From Alphaproteobacteria bacterium (GTDB lineage Bacteria; Myxococcota_A; UBA796; GCA-2862545), in the NCBI GenBank assembly GCA_020632955.1, contig JACKEO010000012.1:1-64000 (forward strand): a DNA stretch of 64,000 bases, written 5' to 3'. Below are positions 24,187-31,302 of the stretch, one piece after another (positions within the stretch are counted from its first letter, which is position 1; every line of letters starts with the position of its first letter). The notes under the pieces were generated by a model, which searched no databases, had not been told where the DNA came from, and saw only the letters and a program-made list of their open reading frames with translations. The translations under genes and the position numbers were made by a program.

Positions 24187-25413
24187 ATGATCCTCACGCT
24201 CGCGATCCGCAACGTCTGGCGCAATGGTCGCCGCACCGCGCTCACGGTGGCCGGCATCGGCATCGCGCTCGCCCTGATGTTCACCTCGATGGCGATGCAG
24301 AACGGCGCCTGGAACATGATGATCACCGCCGCCATCCAGGCCACGGCGGGGCACGTGGTGGTGCAGGCCGACGGCTGGCAGGAGGAGCGCGACCCGAACC
24401 TGGTGCTCCAGCGCTCCACCGAGGTCCAGCAGGCGCTCCTCGAGGCCTACCCCGACGCGGTCGTCGTGCGGCGGGTGTTCCTGGGCGGCCTGCTCTCCAG
24501 CCCCACGGGGTCGCAGGCGGTGGCCGTGCAGGGCGTGGAGCCCGTGCGTGAGGCCGAGCTCACGCTGCTCGACGACCAGCTCGTGGACGGGACCTGGCTG
24601 CCCGACGATCGCGCGATCGTCGTGGGGCAGCGCCTCGCCGAGATCCTCGCCGTGGAGCTGGGCGACAAGGTGGTGCTCATGGCCCAGGTGGGCACCGAGG
24701 AGCTGGAGAGCCGCCTCTTCCGCGTGCGGGGCACCTTCCGCACCGGGAACGACACCCTCGACGCCTTCGCCGCCTTCGTCCCCCTGGCGGCGGCCCAGGA
24801 GCTCATGCCCTTCGACGATCCCGCCCACCAGGTGGCGGTGGTGCTGCCGAGCATCGGGCGCGGCAAGCTCGACACCTCGCGGGCCGCGCAGGCGCTCGCG
24901 GGGCGCGACGGCCTGGAGGTGCTGTCGTGGAGCGAGGCCCTGCCGATGCTCGAGGAGCAGCAGCGCGTCGACACGCAGATGAACGTCTACATCTTCGTGC
25001 TGATGGGCCTCATCGTGGCCATCGGGGTCACGAACACCGTGCTCATGAGCGTGATGGAGCGCATCCGGGAGTTCGGCGTGCTGCTCTCCATCGGCATGCG
25101 CCCGCGGATGCTCGCGGGGATGATCGTGCTGGAGACGCTGGTGCTCGGGTCGGTGGGGGCCGTGGTGGGCCTGCTGCTCTCGATCTGGCCGATCGGGTAC
25201 CTCACCACCCACGGCATCGACTACGGGGACCTCATGGCGAACAACTCCGCGGGGGGGAACGTGCCGATCGACTCCGTGCTGCGGGCCCACGCCGACGTGC
25301 CCCAGATGCTCCAGCTCGCGGTGGTCGGCGCGCTCGTCGCGGTGCTCGCCGCGCTCTACCCCGCCCGCAAGGCGACGCGGCTGACGCCCGTCGAGGCCAT
25401 GCACCACCACTGA
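24187..25413 (+). CDS. ABC transporter permease, FtsX/LolC-E/MacB type (second of pair)
   Basis: 408 residues with the same one-plus-three helix layout as the preceding gene and the matching segment MSVMERIREFGVLLSIGMRP. The N-terminus LAIRNVWRNGRRTALTVAGI and the C-terminus YPARKATRLTPVEAMHHH are family-typical. Sequence divergence between the two permeases suggests an obligate heterodimer, as with LolC and LolE. The periplasmic part contains NKVxL-like and TPR-free beta-rich segments only. Fourteen bp separate it from the ATPase gene. Confidence 0.9.
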   Translation: MILTLAIRNVWRNGRRTALTVAGIGIALALMFTSMAMQNGAWNMMITAAIQATAGHVVVQADGWQEERDPNLVLQRSTEVQQALLEAYPDAVVVRRVFLGGLLSSPTGSQAVAVQGVEPVREAELTLLDDQLVDGTWLPDDRAIVVGQRLAEILAVELGDKVVLMAQVGTEELESRLFRVRGTFRTGNDTLDAFAAFVPLAAAQELMPFDDPAHQVAVVLPSIGRGKLDTSRAAQALAGRDGLEVLSWSEALPMLEEQQRVDTQMNVYIFVLMGLIVAIGVTNTVLMSVMERIREFGVLLSIGMRPRMLAGMIVLETLVLGSVGAVVGLLLSIWPIGYLTTHGIDYGDLMANNSAGGNVPIDSVLRAHADVPQMLQLAVVGALVAVLAALYPARKATRLTPVEAMHHH

Positions 25414-25427
25414 TCCGGGAGGCGCCC

Positions 25428-26132
25428 ATGGCGCTCGTCACCATCCGAGACCTCAAGCGCGAGTACCACCAGGGCGACTTCGTCGTGCAGGCGCTGCGGG
25501 GGGTGGATCTCGACCTCGAGGCCGGCTCCTTCGCGGCCCTGATGGGGCCGTCGGGCTCCGGCAAGTCCACCCTGCTCAACATCATCGGCGGCCTCGACGA
25601 GCCCACCTCCGGCTCGGTGGTGGTCGACGGGCGCGATCTGGCCACGATGACGCCGTCGGAGCGCGCCGACATGCGCCGCATGCGGCTCGGCTTCGTCTTC
25701 CAGGCCTACAACCTCATCCCGGTCCTCACGGCGGTCGAGAACGCGGAGTTCGTGCTGGTGCTGCAGGGCGTGCCGCCGGCCGAGCGGCGTGCCCGGGCCC
25801 GCGAGGCGCTGGCCGAGGTCGGCCTGGCGGGGCTCGAGGATCGACGTCCGAACCAGCTGTCGGGAGGCCAGCAGCAGCGGGTGGCCATCGCGCGCGCCAT
25901 CGCGCCCCGCCCCGCCATCGTGCTGGCCGACGAGCCCACCGCGAACCTCGACAGCACCACCAGCCACGAGCTGATCGACCTGATGCGGTCGCTGAACCGG
26001 GACGCCGGCGTCACCTTCCTCTTCGCCACCCACGACCAGAACCTGCTCGATCGGGTCGACCGCGTGGTGCGCCTGGTGGACGGGCACATCGAGGAGGACC
26101 GGCTGGTGGGCGACGCGGTCGCGGAGCACTGA
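25428..26132 (+). CDS. ABC transporter ATPase, LolD/MacB type
   Basis: 234 residues, all nucleotide-binding-domain motifs intact: Walker A GPSGSGKST, Q-loop FVFQAYNLIPVLTAVEN, signature LSGGQQQRVAIARAIA, Walker B IVLADEPTANLD and the switch His in LFATHDQ. The Q-loop sequence is characteristic of the LolD/MacB/FtsE subfamily, which acts as a mechanotransducer rather than a channel-type transporter. It energises the two adjacent permeases. Followed one base after its stop by the barrel gene. Confidence 0.94.
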   Translation: MALVTIRDLKREYHQGDFVVQALRGVDLDLEAGSFAALMGPSGSGKSTLLNIIGGLDEPTSGSVVVDGRDLATMTPSERADMRRMRLGFVFQAYNLIPVLTAVENAEFVLVLQGVPPAERRARAREALAEVGLAGLEDRRPNQLSGGQQQRVAIARAIAPRPAIVLADEPTANLDSTTSHELIDLMRSLNRDAGVTFLFATHDQNLLDRVDRVVRLVDGHIEEDRLVGDAVAEH

Positions 26133-26133
26133 C

Positions 26134-27633
26134 GTGACGCCCTGGCTCGCGCTGCTGCTCGCGGGCGTGGTGGAGGCCCAGGAAGGGGAGCCTGCAGCCT
26201 CCGTCGAGGAGGACGCCGCGCGCCCCGCTCGCCGGAGGCCCGACGTCGCCTTCGACTGGGGCGGGCACGTCAAGGCCTTCGCCGTGGCCAGCCTGCCCTT
26301 CCCCATCGACGGCCTGCCCGACGATCTCGTCCACGACCTGCTCAACCCGCTGCCGACGGCCCCCTCCGGCCAGGGCTTCCTCGACGGGCGCCTGCACCTG
26401 GGCCTCACGGTGGACTGGATGAAGCTGGAGGGCGCCCACGCCATCACCACCTTCCTCGACGCCGACGCCGGGACCGACCGTGCGAACAAGGCCGTGGTCG
26501 ACGCGCTCACCGGCCCCGACGGCCTCGCCGCCCTGGCCCAGCTCGCGGAGCTCTCCGATGCCTTCGGCGGCAGTGCCGATGGTGGCTTCGCGCTGCCCTC
26601 CAGCGGCGGCGGCCTGGTGGGCACCGGGGTGGGCCTGCGCGCCCCGGAGGCCTTCCCGCTCACGTGGTGGGCCTGGGACGACCCGGTGGGGGACCTGCGC
26701 GTGCAGGGGCGCACCGACCGCCTCGCCCTCACGCTGTCCCCGGAGGGGATGACGCTCACCGTGGGTCGCCAACCCATCTCCTTCGGCACCGGCACCTTCT
26801 TCACGCCGCTCGACCTCGTGAACCCCTTCAGCCCGGCCACCATCGACACCGAGTACAAGCCCGGTGTGGACGCCGTGCGGGTGGACGCCTTCTTCGGCTT
26901 CGCCACGAAGCTCACGGTGGTCGCCGCCTACGTGGGGGAGGGCTACCTCCACGAGCCCACGCCGCAGGGCACGCCCACCGTCGCGCGCGTGAGTGCGGCG
27001 GCCTACGGCCAGACCCTGGTGGGCGTCACCGACCTCGGCCTGTTCTACGCGGCGAACCGGGGTGACCACGTCTTCGGCGGAAGCGTCGTGAGCAGCATCG
27101 GGCCGGTCGGGATCCACGGCGACCTCACGGTGACCCTGCCGCGGCCCGACCTCGACGAGGACGTCTTCGTCCGCGCGGTGGTGGGCATCGACGGCCGGCC
27201 GACGAACACCACCTCGCTGTCGGGCGAGGTCTACGTCCAGTCCTTCGGCGCACGGGACTCCTCCCGGCTCTTCGAGGTGCTCGGCTCGGAGCGGGCGCGC
27301 CGTGGCGAGGTGTGGCTGGGGGGGCCGGCCTACGCCGCGCTGGCCGTCTCGCAGGAGATCACGCCGCTCATCCAGGGCTCGCTCGCCGTGATCGCGAACC
27401 TCACGGACCCGAGCTTCCTCCTCACGCCGTCGGTGGGGTGGAACGTGTCGAACAACGTGAGCGCGAGCTTCGGCGGCTACGTGGGGCTCGGCGCGCGGCC
27501 GGTGGGGCGTGAGCTCGTGCTCGCCGACCTGCCGGAGGCGCCCGGTGCCGAGGACCTGTCGGTGGTGACCCCGAAGAGCGAGTTCGGCACCTACCCGGCC
27601 GCGCTCTTCGTGCGCCTCGCGGCCTACTTCTAG
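26134..27633 (+). CDS. Outer-membrane beta-barrel protein of the ABC export operon
   Basis: 499 residues from a GTG one base after the ATPase stop. Signal peptide LALLLAGVVEAQ. The mature chain alternates short amphipathic strands (GQTLVGVTDLGLFYAANR, FGGYVGLGARP) and ends in RLAAYF, the terminal Phe recognised by the BAM machinery. A Gly/Ser-rich insert lies at ~140-165. It resembles porin-like barrels of about 16-20 strands, but I cannot name a family. Position as last gene of a LolA-LolCE-LolD-like operon suggests it completes an inner-to-outer membrane route, as receptor or insertion site of the cargo. Confidence 0.75.
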   Translation: MTPWLALLLAGVVEAQEGEPAASVEEDAARPARRRPDVAFDWGGHVKAFAVASLPFPIDGLPDDLVHDLLNPLPTAPSGQGFLDGRLHLGLTVDWMKLEGAHAITTFLDADAGTDRANKAVVDALTGPDGLAALAQLAELSDAFGGSADGGFALPSSGGGLVGTGVGLRAPEAFPLTWWAWDDPVGDLRVQGRTDRLALTLSPEGMTLTVGRQPISFGTGTFFTPLDLVNPFSPATIDTEYKPGVDAVRVDAFFGFATKLTVVAAYVGEGYLHEPTPQGTPTVARVSAAAYGQTLVGVTDLGLFYAANRGDHVFGGSVVSSIGPVGIHGDLTVTLPRPDLDEDVFVRAVVGIDGRPTNTTSLSGEVYVQSFGARDSSRLFEVLGSERARRGEVWLGGPAYAALAVSQEITPLIQGSLAVIANLTDPSFLLTPSVGWNVSNNVSASFGGYVGLGARPVGRELVLADLPEAPGAEDLSVVTPKSEFGTYPAALFVRLAAYF

Positions 27634-27721
27634 CCAGGGGGCGAGGTCCTCTCCGGTCGTGTGCTCGCGGCGCGGCGTGTCGGCGCACGTGATACCGCGC
27701 CTGCCCGGCGCGGAGACCCCC

Positions 27722-28855
27722 ATGAGCGACAGCGTGCCCCTCCACGATGCCGTCCGCGCCGAGGTCCAGGGGCGCCTGGGCGTCCTCACGCTCACGCGAC
27801 CCGGGGCGCTGAACGCCCTCGACCTGGGCATGGCGGTGGCGGCGCGGCGGCAGCTCGACGCCTGGGCCACCGACCGCCGCGTGGCCGCGGTGTGGCTGCA
27901 GGGGGAGGGTCCGAAGGCCTTCTGTGCCGGCGGCGACGTGCGCGCCGTGGTGGAGGCGTGCGCGGCGTCGGGCTCCTCGGATCCGGCCCGTGCCTACTTC
28001 GAGGCGGAGTACCGGCTCGACTTCCTGCTCCACACCTACCCGAAGCCGGTGCTGGTCTGGGGTCACGGCTTCGTCCTGGGGGGCGGGCTCGGCATGCTGC
28101 TGGGCGGCTCGGTGCGCATCGTCACCGACTCCACGCGGCTCGCGATGCCGGAGGTCCGCATCGGGCTCTTCCCCGACGTGGGGGCCTCGTGGTTCCTGTC
28201 GCGCCTGGGCGGGGTGGGGGCCTGGCTCGCGCTCACGGCCGCTCGCGTCACGGGGGGGGATGCCATCGACCTCGGGCTCGCCGACGTCTTCGTCCCCGAG
28301 GTGGAGCGCGACACCCTGCGTGAGGCCCTCGGCCAGGCGGATCTGTCGTCCTCCGACAGCGTGGTGGGCGTGGTCGCGCCCTTCGTGCGGCGCTCGGGCA
28401 CCCGCCTGCTGCCGGCCCGCAGGGCGCGGCTCGACGCCCTGGTCGCCTCCTGTGCCGACGATGCGGCGCTGGTGCAGGCCGTGCTCGCGCTCGTCGACGA
28501 TCCCGATCCGTGGATCGCCGACGGCGCACGCACGCTGCGCGACGGCTCGCCCACGGCGGCCCGGGTCACGCTCGCGCACCTCCGGCGGTGCCGCACCCTC
28601 GGTCTCGCCGACGTCTTCCGTGCCGACCTGGCCCTCGCGGTGAGGGCGTCCGAGGGGCAGGAGTTCGCCGAGGGCGTGAGGGCGCTGCTGGTCGACAAGG
28701 GGCGCGCGGCGTCCTGGTCACCCGCGGCGCACGAGGCGGTGGACGCGGCGCGCATCGGCGCCCTGCTCGATGCCCGCCTCGTGCCCGACCCTCTGGCCGA
28801 TCTCGTCGGCACGGGGCGCCACGAGCGGGATCCGCACCCGGATCACGCGGTATGA
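27722..28855 (+). CDS. Enoyl-CoA hydratase/isomerase family protein, probable 3-hydroxyisobutyryl-CoA hydrolase
   Basis: 377 residues with a crotonase fold: LTLTRPGALNALDLGM, EGPKAFCAGGDVRAVVE (oxyanion hole), GHGFVLGGGLGMLLGG and LAMPEVRIGLFPDVGASWFL. The Glu and Asp of MPEVRIGLFPDVG, the long C-terminal helical part and the length (crotonase hydratases are ~260) point to the HIBYL-CoA hydrolase branch, which frees 3-hydroxyisobutyrate in valine breakdown. An enoyl-CoA hydratase role cannot be excluded. Its stop overlaps the thrB ATG (ATGA). Confidence 0.82.
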   Translation: MSDSVPLHDAVRAEVQGRLGVLTLTRPGALNALDLGMAVAARRQLDAWATDRRVAAVWLQGEGPKAFCAGGDVRAVVEACAASGSSDPARAYFEAEYRLDFLLHTYPKPVLVWGHGFVLGGGLGMLLGGSVRIVTDSTRLAMPEVRIGLFPDVGASWFLSRLGGVGAWLALTAARVTGGDAIDLGLADVFVPEVERDTLREALGQADLSSSDSVVGVVAPFVRRSGTRLLPARRARLDALVASCADDAALVQAVLALVDDPDPWIADGARTLRDGSPTAARVTLAHLRRCRTLGLADVFRADLALAVRASEGQEFAEGVRALLVDKGRAASWSPAAHEAVDAARIGALLDARLVPDPLADLVGTGRHERDPHPDHAV

Positions 28856-29802
28856 GTGCGCCCCTCCGGAGGCCTGCCGTGCCGATCCCCCTCGTCGTGC
28901 CTGCCACCCTGTCGAACCTCGGTCCGGGCTTCGACGTGCTGGGGATGGCGCTGTCGCTCTACAACCAGTTCGACGTGAGCGCGGAGGGGCCCGCGGGCAG
29001 CTTCCACGCCGACGACGTGCCCGGTGCGGCGGCCGACCACCTGCTGGCACGCACGGTGCGCGACGCCGAGCGGGCCTTCGGCACGCCGCTGCCGCATGGC
29101 CTGCGCATCCGCCAGCGCGATCGCGTGCCCTGGTCGCGAGGCCTCGGATCGTCCGCCACGGCACGGGTGGCCGGCTACATCGCGTGGTCCCACTACGCGG
29201 GGCAGGCCCCGCCGCTCGACGAGGGCCTGGACTTCCTCGCGCAGCACGAGGGGCACCCCGACAACGTGGTGGCCGCCATGCTCGGGGGCATCACGGCGGG
29301 CACACGCACCGACGAGGGCTTTCGCACCCTGCGGATCGACGCCCCCCCGCGCCTCCGGGTCGCGCTGTGCATCCCCGCCATCGAGGTGAGCACCGAGGTG
29401 GCGCGCGGGGTGCTGCCGCCCAGCTACAGCCGTGCCGACGCCGTCTTCAACGGCAACCGCCTGGCCTTCCTCGTGCATGGGCTCGTCACCGGCGACCCCG
29501 TGTCGCTGCGGGTGGGGCAGGAGGATCGTCTCCACCACCCCTACCGTCGCGCGCTCATCGGGCCCGTGGACGAGGCGATCGCCTCGGCCTGCGCCGCCGG
29601 TGCCGCCTCGGCCTTCATCAGCGGGTCGGGGAGCACGCTCGCTGCCTTCGTGCTGCAGCCGGACGCCGACGCGGACGCCATCGCCGCCGCCCTCGCCGCG
29701 CCCTTCCGCGCGGCGGGCACGCCGGTGGAGACGCTGGTGGTCACCCCGTCGGCCGTGGGGGCGTGGAGCCTCTACCAGGCCAACGCCGTCGGGTTCGGCT
29801 GA
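28852..29802 (+). CDS. thrB: Homoserine kinase
   Basis: 316-residue GHMP kinase: N-terminal VVPATLSNLGPGFDVLGMAL, ATP loop PWSRGLGSSATARVAGY, C-terminal SAFISGSGSTLAAFV. The opening motif and length match bacterial ThrB, which phosphorylates homoserine on the way to threonine. Coupled to the crotonase-family gene by an ATGA overlap; no thrA or thrC is nearby. Converges with pheA across 25 bp. Confidence 0.9.
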   Translation: MSAPLRRPAVPIPLVVPATLSNLGPGFDVLGMALSLYNQFDVSAEGPAGSFHADDVPGAAADHLLARTVRDAERAFGTPLPHGLRIRQRDRVPWSRGLGSSATARVAGYIAWSHYAGQAPPLDEGLDFLAQHEGHPDNVVAAMLGGITAGTRTDEGFRTLRIDAPPRLRVALCIPAIEVSTEVARGVLPPSYSRADAVFNGNRLAFLVHGLVTGDPVSLRVGQEDRLHHPYRRALIGPVDEAIASACAAGAASAFISGSGSTLAAFVLQPDADADAIAAALAAPFRAAGTPVETLVVTPSAVGAWSLYQANAVGFG

Positions 29803-29827
29803 GCCTGAGCCTGCGGCCCGGGCGCGA

Positions 29828-30679
29828 TCAGCCCGCCTCCGCGTCCAGTCCCCGGAAGGGGTGTGCGCGGTAGGCGCCGAGCACGCGGAACTCCTCGCAG
29901 AAGTAGCGGAGCTCCTCGAGCGCGCGCGCCACCGGTGCGTCGTCGGGGTGGCCGAGCATGTCCACCGCGAAGCGCGTCCACTGGAAGCCCTCGAGCTGGT
30001 AGCTCTCGAGCTTCACGAGGTTCACGCCGTTCGTCGCGAAGCCGCCGAGGGCCTTGTAGAGCGCCGCGGGCAGGTTGCGCACGCGAAACACGCAGCTGGT
30101 GATCACGGGGTCGCCCTCGCGCGGCGGGAGCAGGGCGTCTCGCGACATCACGAGGAAGCGCGTGGTGTTGTCGGGCGCGTCGGCCACGTCGTCGTCGAGC
30201 GTGAGCAGGCCGTGGAGCTCGCCGGCGAGCGCCGACGCGATGGCGCCGATGGAGGGGTCTCCGAGCGCCAGGATCTCGCCGGCCGCGCCCGCGGTGTCGG
30301 TGGCGGCATCGGGCGTGAGGCCACGCTCACGGAGGTAGACGCGGCACTGGGCCAGGGCCTGCGGATGGCTCCGCACGCGTCGCAGCCCCTCGAGGGTGGC
30401 GCCGGGAAGTCCCAGGAGCTGATGGCGGACGGGCTGGTAGTGCTCGCCGATCACGTGAAGCGGACGCACCGGCAGCAGCCGGTGGATCTCGGCCACGCGT
30501 CCCGCGCGGCTGTTCTCGACGGGGAGCACGGCCAGCTCGGCCACACCACGCTCGACCGCGTCGAAGGCGTCCTCGAAGTCGTCGCAGGGGTGCGGCTCGT
30601 GCCCGGGGCTCACGGCCCGGCAGGCCAGGTGACTGTAGGCGCCAGGGCGCCCCTGGAAGGCCACGCGGGGACGGTGCAT
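29828..30679 (-). CDS. pheA: Prephenate dehydratase with ACT domain
   Basis: 283 residues, monofunctional (no chorismate mutase domain). Converts prephenate to phenylpyruvate for phenylalanine synthesis. Catalytic half ~1-190: VAFQGRPGAYSHLACRA, VLPVENSRAGRV, GEHYQPVRHQLL and the catalytic TTRF in DNTTRFLVMS. The ACT half (~200-280) has NLPAALYKALGGFATNGVNL, but the Phe-binding ESRP motif reads ESYQ (VKLESYQLEG), so feedback inhibition may be altered. The ATG at 30679 starts directly on the conserved first strand. Phenylalanine is a possible precursor for the ammonia-lyase at the left end; that link is conjecture. Confidence 0.92.
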   Translation of the reverse strand: MHRPRVAFQGRPGAYSHLACRAVSPGHEPHPCDDFEDAFDAVERGVAELAVLPVENSRAGRVAEIHRLLPVRPLHVIGEHYQPVRHQLLGLPGATLEGLRRVRSHPQALAQCRVYLRERGLTPDAATDTAGAAGEILALGDPSIGAIASALAGELHGLLTLDDDVADAPDNTTRFLVMSRDALLPPREGDPVITSCVFRVRNLPAALYKALGGFATNGVNLVKLESYQLEGFQWTRFAVDMLGHPDDAPVARALEELRYFCEEFRVLGAYRAHPFRGLDAEAG

Positions 30680-30718
30680 GCGATCTCCGGGCCGCGCACC
30701 TACCGCAGAAAGCAGGAA

Positions 30719-30746
30719 CCCGCAGGCCCCGTGAGGGACCTGCGGG
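30719..30746 (-). terminator. Hairpin terminator downstream of the Flp pilin gene
   Basis: CCCGCAGG 30719-30726 pairs with CCTGCGGG 30739-30746, with a further CCC/GGG inner stem around GTGA. It lies 25 bases beyond the pilin stop and 40 bases before the pheA start, so it separates the two - strand genes. On the minus strand it is followed by a moderately T-rich stretch. Confidence 0.65.
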
Positions 30747-30770
30747 CTCCGGGTGTCCAGGCTTCGGAGA

Positions 30771-30938
30771 TCAGATCGCGCTGTTGACGCGGGTCTGGAT
30801 CTCACCGAAGTTGGCGGAGAGGGCCTGACCGAGGAGGGTCAGGGCGGTGATGATCGCGACGGCGATCAGGGCGGCGATGAGGCCGTACTCGATCGCGGTG
30901 ACACCATTCTCCTCACGGACGAACTTGACCAGAGCCAT
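30771..30938 (-). CDS. Flp/Fap-type pilin
   Basis: 55-residue type IVb pilin. A short charged leader (MALVKFVREEN) precedes the processing site before GVTAIEYGLIAALIA, in which the invariant Glu-Tyr pair of the Flp family is present, followed by the hydrophobic N-terminal helix. Mature length about 43 residues, normal for Flp. AGGAAGG ribosome site. No TadV peptidase, ATPase, secretin or other tad gene is in the window, so assembly machinery must be elsewhere. It has its own promoter (30997-31025) and terminator (30719-30746), consistent with high single-gene expression of a major pilin. Confidence 0.9.
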   Translation of the reverse strand: MALVKFVREENGVTAIEYGLIAALIAVAIITALTLLGQALSANFGEIQTRVNSAI

Positions 30939-30996
30939 GGGAACCTTCCTCGTTGGCGGTGTTGGTGAGCGCCCGGTCTGCCCGGGGCGCTGCGGG

Positions 30997-31025
30997 AGTA
31001 TCGGCGAGGTGGTCGTCGGTTCCAA
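30997..31025 (-). promoter_or_regulatory. Predicted promoter of the Flp pilin gene
   Basis: On the minus strand, TTGGAA (31025-31020), 17 bases, then GATACT (31002-30997). This would start transcription near 30990 and give a leader of about 50 bases. Confidence 0.5.
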
Positions 31026-31221
31026 CGATTTGAAATGTCACGAAAATGCAAAGCGACCACAATGCACCGGAAACCGATGAAATGGTCCGTCGAAAAAGTT
31101 TCCTCTCCTGATCGGTCGGGTCCTTGGCGGCGTCGCAGGGGCTGGCGGGCGCCGTCACCTCCCCGCCACGTCGTCGACCAGGCCGCGGGAGATACGCGCT
31201 GAAACGCCGTGTATTCGACAA

Positions 31222-31239
31222 TCGGCAGAAACTTGCCGA
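31222..31239. promoter_or_regulatory. Inverted repeat, possible operator
   Basis: TCGGCA at 31222-31227 and TGCCGA at 31234-31239, a perfect 6-bp palindrome with a 6-base spacer (GAAACT), 64 bases before the ATG of the DUF2330 gene. Spacer length equals that of the palindrome at 21667-21682. Could bind a dimeric regulator. Confidence 0.35.
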
Positions 31240-31302
31240 AATGCGATGCGGGCGCGCCGCGGCGGGTGTATGCTCCCCGGGCACCCAGCCCTGGAGGGGT
31301 CC

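Larger units (their letters stand above)
30939..31302. other. Divergent 364-bp intergenic region between flp and the DUF2330 gene
   Basis: The only gap over 300 bases. Much of 31021-31110 and 31195-31250 is clearly richer in A/T than the rest of the window. It holds the predicted flp promoter (minus strand), the inverted repeat at 31222-31239, and TGTATGCT at 31267-31274 as a possible extended -10 for the gene at 31303. I see no credible ORF or structured RNA in it. Confidence 0.6.

Noticed and set aside
31040..31070. A possible sigma-54 promoter for the Flp pilin on the minus strand (TGGTCGCTTTGCA)
   Set aside because: The GG and GC elements are too close together for the -24/-12 spacing; the TTGGAA-N17-GATACT element nearer the gene is a better candidate.
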